DNA of 64,000 nucleotides from Closterium sp. NIES-65. Its lineage: Eukaryota; Streptophyta; Zygnematophyceae; Desmidiales; Closteriaceae. This document shows positions 43,662 through 52,589 of this stretch, piece after piece (the stretch's first letter is position 1; each line of letters starts with the position of its first letter). The notes beneath the pieces are model-generated. The model saw only the letters and a program-made list of their open reading frames with translations, had not been told where the DNA came from and did not search any database. The stretch is taken from NCBI GenBank assembly GCA_948144175.1, contig CANXME010000803.1:310001-374000 (forward strand), written 5' to 3'. The position numbers were made by a program, and so were the translations under genes.

Positions 43662-44047
43662 GGGTCCTCAGCGCTAGCAGCAGCACCAGCGTCCGGGTCC
43701 TCAGCACCAGCCGCAGCTCCAACGCCCGGGTCCTCAGCACCAGCAGCAGCACCAGCGTCCGGGTCCTCAGCACCAGCCGCAGCTCCAACGCCCGGGTCCT
43801 CAGCACCAGCAGCAGCACCAGCGTCCGGGTCCTCAGCACCAGCCGCAGCTCCAACGCCCGGGTCCTCAGCACCAGCAGCAGCACCAGCGTCCGGGTCCTC
43901 AGCACCAGCCGCAGCTCCAACGCCCGGGTCCTCAGCACCAGCAGCAGCACCAGCGTCCGGGTCCTCAGCACCAGCCGCAGCTCCAACGCCCGGGTCCTCA
44001 GTACCAGCAGCAGCTCCAACGCCCGGGTCCGCAGCACCAGCAGCAGC
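43662..44047 (-). repeat. 66-bp coding tandem repeat in the B3 spacer
   Basis: About six units are made of two related 33-bp halves ('ggtcctcagcaccagccgcagctcc...' and '...agcagcagcaccagcg...'), coding antisense for the alternating peptides AGAEDPGVGAA and AGAEDPDAGAA. The array continues at about 40303-40415 on the other side of B4. Confidence 0.85.
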
Positions 44048-46232
44048 ACCAGCAACAGCGAGGTCCGCGATACGAGGCGCACCACTCAGAAGAGTGCAGC
44101 GCCGCTCGTACCACTCACGGATCCGCTCACGGGAGGGGAGCTCCCGACTAGGAGGAGAAGCACTAGCACCAGTCCCAGTAGTACGCCTGGCTCTAGAGGT
44201 ACCTCTCCTGAGGCTGCAGTACTGTAAGTACCACTCACGCAGCTGCTCCGAGGAGAGGGCTCCTCCAGGTGTAGGACTACGAGGCTCAGCACCACCAGAC
44301 TCAGAACCCCCAGACTCCGGACTCTGCAGCTCAGCACCCCCAGGCTTAGCACCTACAGGCTCAGCACCCCCAGGCTCAGTACCCCCAAGCTCCGCACCCC
44401 CAGGCTCCGCACCCCAAGGCTCAGCACCCCCAGGCTCCGTACCCCCAGGCTCAGCACCCCCAGGCTCCGCACCCCCAGGCTCAGCACCCCCAGGCTTAGT
44501 ACCCCCAGGCTCCGCACCCGCAGCAGGACGAGAGTCGACAGCTACCTCAACAGGCTCAACCGGGTCTACCTGAGACCCACCTGAGGGAGCAGCACCCTGA
44601 GGGGGGAGGGGGTCTACGACAGCAGCACCTGGCGCGAGGAAGAGAGGTGGGGGGGGGAGCGGGGCAGTGCGGTAGGGGAAGAGGCGGTAGTAGGGGACGG
44701 ACTCGTCAAAAGTGACGTCCTGAGAGGGCAAGACTCGGCGCGAGGTGGCGTGGTAAAACGGCCAACCAGGCGCGTCCGGGACAAAGCCAAGGAAGACGCA
44801 GGGAACAGCACGGGAGGAGAGCTTGTCCGCAGACGTATCGCGGACAAAAGCTCGAGATCCCCAGACCCGGAAACGCGACGCATCGCCAACCTCCTCCGTT
44901 CACAGCAGTGTGGGGGAGGTCTCCGGCAAGGAGACACGGGGCCAGAGGTTGAGCTGATGCGCAGCGTACCGGACCGCAAACGGCCACAGAAAGTGGGGGG
45001 GCAGCCGCATGGATCAAGGAGGTACGGGCGACCTCCATGACCAGGCCAATGCGGTGCTCCGCAACCCCATTCTGCTGTGGGGAGGCCGGAAGTGTGAACG
45101 AGTGCTCAATGCCGTGCTCAGCACAGTAGGCTGCCAAGAGGTCGGAGGAGAACTCACCACCTCTGTCAGAGTGCAAGCGCAGGACAGGAAAATCCGAGTG
45201 GAAACGCTCGCTGAGCTGGAGACGGGCTCTGCGGATCCAAGGGATCAAGACATCAGGGACCTCACCCTTGGTGCGCAAGGGGAAGACCGTGGTGTAGCGC
45301 GAGTAGTCGTCAACAACTATCAAGAAGTACCTCTCCTGACCCTGACCACGGACGCGGGCTGGGCCCCACACGTCCATGTGGAGCGTCTGCAAGGGAGCAG
45401 TCGTCGGGGGAAACGAGGAGGAGTGAGGAGCGGCGCGCTGCCGCCCCTCGACACAGGAAAGACAGGGAGGAGCAGGTGAGGGAGGGAGGGGAGGAAGGAC
45501 CCTGGGAAGGCCAGAGACAAGGTACCGGGAGTGCATGGCACGAAGCCGCTGCACAGACGGGTGACCAAGGCGGTGGTGCCAGAGGACAGTCTCGTGTGCC
45601 AGAGAGCGACACGAGCAGGGGGCCGACAGCTGACCTGACGCGGACGCAGACGCAGACGCTGCGACCTAAGGGGACTCAATGGTTAGTGTGTACAGGTCCG
45701 ACCCCGGCTGCCGAGTGAAGGTAGCCAAGTGACGGCCCGTACGAGCACACGTGCAGTGTGTCACGCGCTCGTAGGCAGGGGTGAACTGGTGAACACCCCC
45801 GTCCTGGAGCGCACATCCTGCCACCAGGTTCGTAGAGAACGAGGGGAGGTGGAGACCTGACAGTGTGCCCGACGGGACCGCAGGACAGGGAAGGAAAGTG
45901 GAGGAGGTCGCAATGACCGGATCCCCAGAGGGGTCAGCGAGGGAGACAGCAACTGGCCGAGCAAGCGGCTTAATGGCAGTGCAGTCACGAAAGAAGCAAC
46001 GAGAAGCACCTGAGTCCAGTGTGAAGGTGTGTAGTGCTGCAGTCGACTCAGTACCAGGGGGGGCAGACGCACAAGCACCTAGAGCAGTTGCCTTACCAGT
46101 ACCTGGGGTAGCAGACACGCGAGCACCTGGAGCGGCAGACGCTCTAGATCTAATGCCCGGGTCGGGCGGCACACAAAGATACTCAACACCCTCTCCACTA
46201 GTAGACATCACATACATAGCAGATAGAATAGC
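43662..46232 (-). pseudogene. B3 protease, integrase and spacer
   Basis: Antisense from 46232, directly after solo LTR G: AMYVMSTSGEG, protease with LDSGASRCFF (about 46010), a stop near 45664, then the integrase zinc region HHRLGHPS and C..C block, HMDVWGP (about 45380), LHSDRGGEF (about 45155) and QQNGVAEHRIG (about 45060). The DDE Glu is retained. A frameshift in a G run near 45000 and a stop near 44907 lead into the RVWGSRAFVRD region and the spacer. The spacer has GGAEPGG-type repeats (about 44330-44530), two LREWY/EWYER motifs and the 66-bp repeat array. The frame continues at 40415 beyond B4. Confidence 0.88.
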
Positions 46233-47062
46233 TGTTGGTGCAACCCTATGGTTTGCACTCGGCTTGTTGTCCTTGTGCGTGCATGTGTGTGTGTCTATGG
46301 AATGGTATGAGGGCATGGGATAATATATATTTAATGCTTATAATTGTGTGTGAATGTTGAGTCATGATGTCGAGTGTATGTGTCGAGTCAATAGCGAGTT
46401 ATCGCTAGACGCGTGTTACGCGGTCGTTTGTGTCTCGCGCGCGGTTTCTATTTTGTCGTGCGCGGTTTCTCTTTTGTCCTGTGTCGAACGTTCGCTGTGT
46501 CGCAGGTATGTGCAGCAGACCCATCAAGAACTCAAGGATGAGTTTGTGATGAAGAGCCGAGCCTTGGTGTCAATCCACAAGTGATTTCAAAGCTCGCCAA
46601 AAGGGTACACCTCAAGATATTGAAGATAGTTACATTACTTTGTGTAGTGTAACATTTCACTTGGTGTAGGCCCTAGTGAAGGGTAGTTTCGAGACCCTTC
46701 GTGGTTGGGGACAGTGTGGCACTGTTCCACATCACTGTACCTCGGCTCTTGGGGTTTGTAGGAGCTGGGAGTCATTCCCAACTCGTAACTCTTCATATCT
46801 CTTCCTATTTTGTGTTCAAAGAATATAGTGGTTGCCATAGTGCCGTTCGTTCAATCCGACACTGTGTCGTCAATACTTGGTGAAATTGTGCGATCTAAAT
46901 TGCCTATTGTAGGCGACGTTCAGACGCTCCAGATCCAAGTTGAATCAGGTCATTTGAAGTTATGACCAGAACGCTATGAACGTTTGAAGCCGCTATGCAG
47001 AAATCCGGCTGTGCACTCTATCTTTCGTTTTAGGCACATTGGAGCCTATTGTGACTATAACA
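46233..47062. repeat. Solo LTR G, unidentified family (830 bp)
   Basis: It interrupts B3 between LDFDAI and the following LSAMYVMS block. It is flanked by perfect 5-bp duplications ATAGC (46228-46232 and 47063-47067) and has TGTTGG...ATAACA ends. It contains no reading frame of note. Length, ends and target duplication fit a solo LTR. It matches none of the other LTR families in the window, and its orientation is not determinable. Confidence 0.75.
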
Positions 47063-47067
47063 ATAGC

Positions 47068-48348
47068 ATCAAAGTCTAGAGCATAGATATCAATCCCCTT
47101 CCTCAGGAGATCAACCCAGCGGGGCAGCTCAGTGGCCTGAGGGAACTGAACACGCCAAGCATCGTTGAGACGAGCGAAGCAGCGCTGTGTGGCGTGCGGT
47201 CCCCCACACGGCTGACCAGTGCGGTCACCAGTGCGAATGATGTACGTGCAGCTAAAGCCACCCCCCGCCCCGTGCTGTGAGTACCACTCATGGACCTCCT
47301 GGGGCGACGGAGTGTGCTGCTGGCCCTGGCCACCGCGAGCGCCTCCACGACCACCACCGCCGCCGCCACCTTCTCGACCACCCCAACCCCTGCCGCCGCC
47401 GCGTCCACCGCCACCCCCACCACCGCCTCCGCCCCTGCCACCTCCCCCGCCGCTGCCGCCACCACCCCCACTGCTACCACTAGCCCCACCAGTCCCACCA
47501 CCACCCCAACCGCCGCCACCACCCCCACCATTGCCTCCCCCGCTGTCACCACCTCCCCCCTTGCCCCCTTTGCCCTTGCCGCTGCGGCGCCCGCTTGAAG
47601 CAGACGCAGTAGCGACCTTCTCAGCACCAAGGAGGTCGACAGCAGCAGAAGAGGCGACAGAGGGAAGAAGGGGGGAAGGAGAACACCCCTCAAAGAACGG
47701 GGTACGGGGTTCGCCACGAGAGGCACCTACAGCTACGATGCTAGCCTCAGCTGCAAGCAGTTCCTTCTCGAGGAGGGCAATGGTGAGCTCAGTGGGGTAG
47801 CGAGCTAGGAAGTAATCCTTGACAGCACGCAGAGTGTCAGGGAGGCGGGTGACTAGGTGGTAGAGAGTGAGCCAGAGTGGGGGGGGGTACGTGGCAAGAA
47901 ACTCATCAGGCATGGCGGCACGGAAGCAGGCCTCACTAGTACGGAGGTGCGTGATGAGGTCAGCAACTGTGTGGAACGAGGCCAGGTCGGGAAACAGGTA
48001 GGGGAGGGAGAGACAGCCTAGCGTGGCAGAGGCAGGTGAGGAGTAGCGAGCAATGACAGCTGTGTACAGTGCCTGTGCAGTCTTGTGCTGGCCAAAGTGC
48101 TCGCGCTCGTCTATCGGCAGGGAGTTGCGAATAGCGAAGCAAGCGTGGGCATCACGAGTCTGCCACTGTGAGCGGGCAGTGCTGTCAGCAGTAGCAGCAG
48201 GGGCAGTGACATGGCCTAGGGTGTGGTCGTACAGTGAGATGTCGTCCTTGGCTGTGAGCTGTAGATAGAGGTGCAGGTCGTCTAGCCAGTTGTCAAACTT
48301 CACTGGGCGGCCCTCAGCATCGAAAACTAGCACCTGTGGGCTAGCCAT
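47068..48348 (-). pseudogene. B3 Gag, split from Pol by solo LTR G
   Basis: The antisense ATG at 48348 begins MASPQVLVFDAEGRPVKFD, the same start as B1 and B2. The capsid-like region contains YLFPDLASFHTVADLITHL and LTLYHLVTRLPDTL. A basic SGKGKGGKG stretch is followed by a long Gly-rich tract (about 47290-47580), then PQEVHEWYSQHGAG and a variant zinc motif in which CTYIIRTGDRTGQPC is followed by GGPHATQRC. The frame is uninterrupted from 48348 to the insertion point of G at 47063, about 428 codons. This is the best-preserved family-B Gag in the window. It would normally be fused to protease. Confidence 0.88.
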
Positions 48349-49100
48349 AGGAGCAGTAGGAGTAGTTGTAGGAGTAGAAGGATGAAGCAGGTAGGGCGGC
48401 TCGGTTTAGGTAGGGCGGCGCGGCTCGGGTGGGGCGGCGCGGTTCGGTTCGGGTCGCGCGGCTCGGCTCGGGTCGCGCGGCTCGACTCGGGTCGCGCGGC
48501 TCGGTTCGGTCCTAGGCGGCTCGGTTCGGTCCTGGGCTGTGGCGGTCACGGGCCGTTCGGGGCCTCTAGGGGCGGTGAGCGCGGGGCCGACGGGGCCGTT
48601 CGGGGCCTCTAGGGAGGTGAGCGCGGGGCCGTAAAGGGGCCTCTAGGGGCCAACGGGGCCGTTCGGGGCCTCTAGGGGCCGACGGGGCCGTTTGGGGCCT
48701 CTAGGAGGTGAGCGCGGGGCCGACGGGGCCGTAAGGGGCCTCTAGGGAGGTGAGCGCGGGGCCGACGGGGCCTTTCGGGGCCTCTAGGGAGGTGAGCGCG
48801 GGGCCGACGGGGCCGTTAGGGGCGATCGCGGGGCCGACAGGGGCCGCTAGGGGCGAGCGCGTGGGCCGTTCGGGGCCTCTAGGGGCGAGCGCGGGGCCGT
48901 AAAGGGGCGAGTACGGGGCCGTAAGGGGCAAGCGCGTGGGCCGACGGGGCCTGAAGGGGCGGGTCGCGTGTCGCTAAGGGGCAGGTCGCGGGTCGCGGGG
49001 CCTTAGAGGGCCGTGAAAACAAAGGCGCCCTAGGGCGCAGGTAGGTAGGTAGGTAGGTAGGTAGTGGTGGGCCCTAAAAAATCGGTCCTAGGAAGGACCT
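48349..49100 (-). repeat. GC-rich tandem-repeat leader of B3
   Basis: About 48390-48530 holds repeats of a 'ggctcgggtcgcgc' unit. About 48560-48960 holds units of 'ggggccgttcggggcctctaggggcgagcgc' with variable spacing, and a short GTAG array lies at 49041-49065. No conserved coding frame is visible. It lies between the primer site and Gag. Confidence 0.8.
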
Positions 49101-49111
49101 GCTCTATACCA
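49101..49111 (-). other. Primer-binding site of B3 (variant)
   Basis: GCTCTATACCA on the + strand, i.e. TGGTATAGAGC antisense, one base shorter than the consensus, adjoining the LTR. Confidence 0.75.
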
Positions 49112-49244
49112 TGTTGAAATGAATGAACAGGAATGGATGAACTAACAGTGAAAACAGTACAAGTACCTAACCCTAGAATTGTGTACCCCCCTATAGGCTA
49201 ACCCACTGTAGCCTAAACAAGCAGAACATATATAATGTTTGACA
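49112..49244 (-). repeat. 5' LTR of B3 (133 bp)
   Basis: Identical to 37624-37756. It is followed by ACCAG (49245-49249), the second target-site copy, inside B2 Gag. Confidence 0.92.
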
Positions 49245-49249
49245 ACCAG

Positions 49250-50405
49250 CGCGCGGACCTGTGCGAATGGTATAGGTGCAGCGAACATGACCCCTAGACG
49301 CCCCACGCTGAGCGTACCAGTCGTGAAGCTGCTGAGGCGTGGGGGTTTGACGCTGAAGCTGCTGCTGCTGCTGCTGCTGCGGCTGCTACTGCTGCTGCTG
49401 CTGTCCCTGGCCACCACTGGAGCTCCCCTTCTAGCCGGCTCCACTCCAGCTCCCACCACCGCTGCCACCACCGCTCCCTCCTCCCCCACTCCTGTCGCTG
49501 CCACCTCCATTGCCCCCGGTACCCCCGCTGCCCCCACCACCACCTCCACCCCCACGACCACCCCCACCACCTCCACCACCCCCGCCACCTCCACCACCGC
49601 CCCCTCTACCGCCACCTCCACCTCCCCTGCCACCCCTGTTGCCCCTGGCACTGCGGCGCTTCCCACTAGGAGCGGAAGCAGCCCCGACCTCCTCAGCACC
49701 AAGCTAGTCGAGAGCAGCTGCAGCAGAGGCGTAGGAGGGGGCAAGAGGGGAGGGGGAGCACCCCTCAAAGAGGGGAATGCGAGGAGTGCCACGAGCAGCA
49801 CCTATAGTGAGAATGTTCTTTTCAGCTGCTAGGAGGTGCGTCTCGAAGTCGGCGACAGTGAGAGTGGTCGGGTCTAGGGCGAGAAAGTGGTCCCACACTG
49901 AGCGAAGAGTGTCAGGGAGGCGGGTGATGAGGAAGTAGAGAGTAAAGTACATCGGGGGGTGATTCTCGGCGAGGAACTCGTCTGAAAGGGCGGCACGAAA
50001 GCGAGCGTCACTGGCGCGGACGTGAGAGATGAGGTCCTCAGCGGTGGTAAACGAAGACAGGTCGGGGAACAGGTAGGGTAGCATGAGATGGCCTACGGCT
50101 GCAGTGGCTGGGGAAGAGTAGCGGGCAACTACAGCCTCATACAGTGCCTTAGCAGTCTTGTGCTCGGTGATCGGCACATGGTTGCGAATAGCGAGGCGCG
50201 CAGCATCATCGCGAGTCTGCCACTGTGAGCGGTCAAGAGCGGTAGCAATGTCAGCAGGAGCAACGGAAGTGCCAGTCAAGTAATCGAACAGTGAAACTCC
50301 GTCTTTGGCATCAGTCAGAAGAAACAGTTGCAGGTCGTCGAGCCAAGTGGCAAACTCTATCGGGCGACCGTCGGAATCGAAAGCTAGGACATTGAGAGTC
50401 GCCAT
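49250..50405 (-). pseudogene. B2 Gag
   Basis: The antisense ATG at 50405 begins MATLNVLAFDSDGRPIEFA. The capsid-like region reads YLFPDLSSFTTAEDLISHV and FTLYFLITRLPDTLRSV, parallel to B3. A TAG near 49707 interrupts the frame just before the KRRSARGNRGG-like basic stretch and Gly-rich tract (about 49510-49630). A Gln-rich segment (CAG/CTG repeats, 49350-49405) and the LHDWYAQ motif follow. The sequence breaks at 49250 within the variant zinc region and resumes at 37618 beyond B3, with GRPCNGFQ in place of PCGGPH. It is non-functional. Confidence 0.85.
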
Positions 50406-50986
50406 GAGTGCAGCACAGGTGAGAGTAGCGCGTAGGCGGCAAGGCAGAGCACAGACAGGGGAAGCTGCGCACAGGGCGGTAATGGCGGCGCACAAGCTGC
50501 TGAGGCGGCACGCACGTGGCTAGGGCGGCGCGCATGGCAGTGGCGAGGCGCGCGGAGGCTGCTGAAGCGGCGCGCGGGCGGGTAAGGCAGCGCGCGAGGC
50601 AGGAGCGGGCCGTGCTAGGGCGGCGGACGCGGCGCGCTGGGCAGCAGCGGATTGCGTGGGCGGTGAACGCGGCGCGCGGGGCAGCAGCGGGCTGCGCGGG
50701 CGGCAGACGCGGCGCGCGGGGCAGCAGCGGGCTGCACGGGCGGCGGACGCGGCGCGCGGGGCAGCAGCGAGCCGCGCGCGGGCTCCTTAGGCGGCGCGCG
50801 GGGCAGGACCAGGCGGCGCGCTCGGGACTAGGGCAGCGCGCCTAGGCAAGGTAGAGGCGCGCGCGGGCAATGCAGAGCAGGCAAGGCAGGGCGCGGGCGG
50901 GCAGCGCAGCGCAGGCACGACGTGGGGCAGCTCAGTAACCGCAACAGTAGGTGGGCCCTAAAAAAAATCGGTCCTACGGACCTACT
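50406..50986 (-). repeat. GC-rich tandem-repeat leader of B2
   Basis: About 50510-50910 holds imperfect units of 'gcggcgcgcggggcagcagcgggctgcgcgggcg', unrelated in detail to the B3 and B5 arrays but in the same position. No conserved frame is visible. Confidence 0.78.
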
Positions 50987-50999
50987 GCTCTGAATACCA

Positions 51000-51132
51000 T
51001 GTCAGAATGCTAGGCAGGAATGAGTCAACTAGGAAAGTGTTGGGTACAAATATGAAACCCTAGAAGGGGTTGTACCCCATATTGGCTACCCCACTACAAC
51101 CTAAATATATATAGTATATATACAATTTGATG
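51000..51132 (-). repeat. 5' LTR of B2 (133 bp)
   Basis: It starts TGTCAGAATGC. The right terminus reads TTTGATG instead of TTTGACA, so the element end is mutated. The adjacent primer site at 50987-50999 (TGGTATTCAGAGC antisense) has one extra base. Confidence 0.82.
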
Positions 51133-51156
51133 GATTCCTGAGTGGCTCTCATACCA

Positions 51157-51596
51157 TGATGCAATCTGAACCGTCTTATAGGATCGTCCTAGTTTGATCG
51201 AACGGAGTGTAGCAGCGGAAGATTGCTAGGTAATGTCGGGTACGGACTCTGTCACAAGGAGATTTGAATCTCGACAGAAGTGACTAATTCAATGCGGTAC
51301 AGGGGTTTATATAAGAATACAGCGGAATACGAAAGGTCCTAGCTAGCCATGTACTCTGAGGGGGTACATTCCCCTTAGGGCTAATCTAGATGTAGGATTG
51401 CAACCGTGCGGTTCGGTAACTGTACGCGGTCCGGTAACCGTTTGAAGTTTTCCCGGGCTTCGCACTTCATATTCTTCCTGCTTGTAACTGTCTCAATAAC
51501 TGTCTCGTCGCTTGTTCTTTCGTCCTCGCTGTAGTCATCTTCGCGTTAAGGATTTGTTACTCATGAATGTTTATTCAACTATTTCATATCGTAACA
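51157..51596 (-). repeat. 5' LTR of F2 (440 bp)
   Basis: It is the reverse complement of 1931-2363. Antisense it runs TGTTACGATATG to ATTGCATCA and is followed directly by TGGTATGAGAGC (51145-51156), a one-base variant of the plant primer-binding site. Confidence 0.82.
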
Positions 51597-51852
51597 GGTA
51601 AAATAGTGCGTGCTAAGTTGGCGAAGCCCGTTAGTAGTATCGGGCGAACAACGGCTCCTGCTGTACGGGATGTTGAAGTACGCAGTAAGGAATGCTGAAA
51701 AATTCCTTACATATAGAAAACTTCGCACGGGCTCGTTGCAGGGTCCTGAGGACGCGTCACAATCTAAACACCGTGGAAGGATCGGGGGGATCACCGATCC
51801 TGCTAAATCAATTGCCACATCAGTATGTCTCGACTGCATGTTTGCAATCGCG
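51597..51852 (-). repeat. Dispersed repeat R, copy 2
   Basis: It is the reverse complement of 2361-2611 and ends where the F2 LTR begins. In copy 1 the F LTR lies at the other end of R. Confidence 0.7.
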
Positions 51853-52365
51853 GGCTGACTCCGAGTCTCAAGTGACATGATCGAGAATTTATGGGGCGAA
51901 ATTTCCCTATGTTGACAAATTTGTACCATCGATCGCCTAACCCCGAGGGGACGCGATCGTTGTCACCAAGCTGCTGTATTTAGGAAAACAGGAAACCATC
52001 AATTGACGACATTGTGAAAGCCTAGTACCGGCGGAACACGAATCCTGTGCGGAATATATCGCAATTGTGACGCGTCCTGAGACTCTTATCCCCAACACAA
52101 GAAACTTCAGTGCTGTTAATAAATTCCGATACCGTCAGCCCCCGGATAGAAGCGCCCCTGGGGTTATAATAAAACATTGTTTTTTAGGGGGTGCGCTTAT
52201 AATTGAGGAATTTTATAAGCGCCGGCAACTATAAAATGTCAAAATTGAAATGGTTTTTTTTTACATGTATTTGAAGCTTTTTCAAACGGGGATTCAATCC
52301 ACATCTAGAACGTTCAAGTTTGTGCATGAAACGCGCGTCAAATTGCCAACAAGGCGTGGAATCAC
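51853..52365. other. Unassigned sequence
   Basis: No reading frame, LTR end or RNA gene is recognised. A short block at about 52063-52082 repeats the 'attgtgacgcgtcctgag' part of R. This may be the remains of an older repeat or original host DNA. Confidence 0.5.
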
Positions 52366-52501
52366 TGTCAGAACATATATGTAGCTTATGCTGTTGTGTA
52401 AGCTACAGTGGGGTATACCATAGGGGGTACAACCCAATTAGGGTTTTGCTATTTGTACTCACTTCACTCATAGTTCATTCATTCTCGCTCTATTTTCCAC
52501 A
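52366..52501 (+). repeat. 5' LTR of B5 (136 bp)
   Basis: It runs TGTCAGAACATATATG to TATTTTCCACA. The primer-binding site follows immediately. Confidence 0.88.
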
Positions 52502-52512
52502 TGGTATCGAGC
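52502..52512 (+). other. Primer-binding site of B5 (variant)
   Basis: TGGTATCGAGC, one A shorter than the consensus TGGTATCAGAGC, directly after the LTR. Confidence 0.75.
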
Positions 52513-52589
52513 AGGTTCCCCCGTGGGAACTGTGCTTAGGGCCCACCACTTTTAAACTTTTTTTTCTGCCCGGAGCGCGCTCCGGGCCC

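Larger units (their letters stand above)
37624..49244 (-). mobile_element. Family-B copia element B3 (antisense), with nested B4 and solo LTR G
   Basis: Identical 133-bp LTRs (37624-37756 and 49112-49244) are flanked by perfect target duplications ACCAG (37619-37623 and 49245-49249). Removing B4 and G leaves about 7.5 kb with all copia functions in order: Gag, protease, integrase, spacer, RT, RNase H. Only a few stops and frameshifts occur outside the insertions. Confidence 0.93.
32732..51132 (-). mobile_element. Family-B copia element B2 (antisense), with nested B3 and B4
   Basis: It is bounded by 133-bp LTRs at 32732-32864 and 51000-51132 and lies in F2 with the near-perfect target duplication GAATC/GATTC. 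The two LTRs differ at about ten positions (roughly 7.5%), so B2 is the oldest of the three nested B elements. Gag is at 49250-50405 and the rest of Pol at 33104-37618. The coding sequence is split after a conserved Gag position by B3. Confidence 0.88.
31021..51596 (-). mobile_element. Outer copia element F2 (antisense), 5' half, with nested B2-B3-B4
   Basis: Read antisense, the 5' LTR (51596-51157) and primer-binding site are followed, after 18.4 kb of nested B elements, by a leader and Gag at 32731-31021. The insertion of B2 is flanked by GAATC (32727-32731) and GATTC (51133-51137), a 5-bp target duplication with one mismatch. The downstream Pol half is absent; F2 stops where B1 ends. F1 at the left of the window is a separate, oppositely oriented copy. 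Confidence 0.78.

Noticed and set aside
43593..44573. 326-codon + strand frame with SSAPAAAPTPG repeats
   Set aside because: It is the opposite strand of the B3 spacer repeat array; the antisense reading is continuous with Pol.
46993..47062. C-terminal extension of B3 Gag (IVIVTIGSNVPKT...)
   Set aside because: These codons lie in the inserted solo LTR G, after the target duplication; they are not original Gag.
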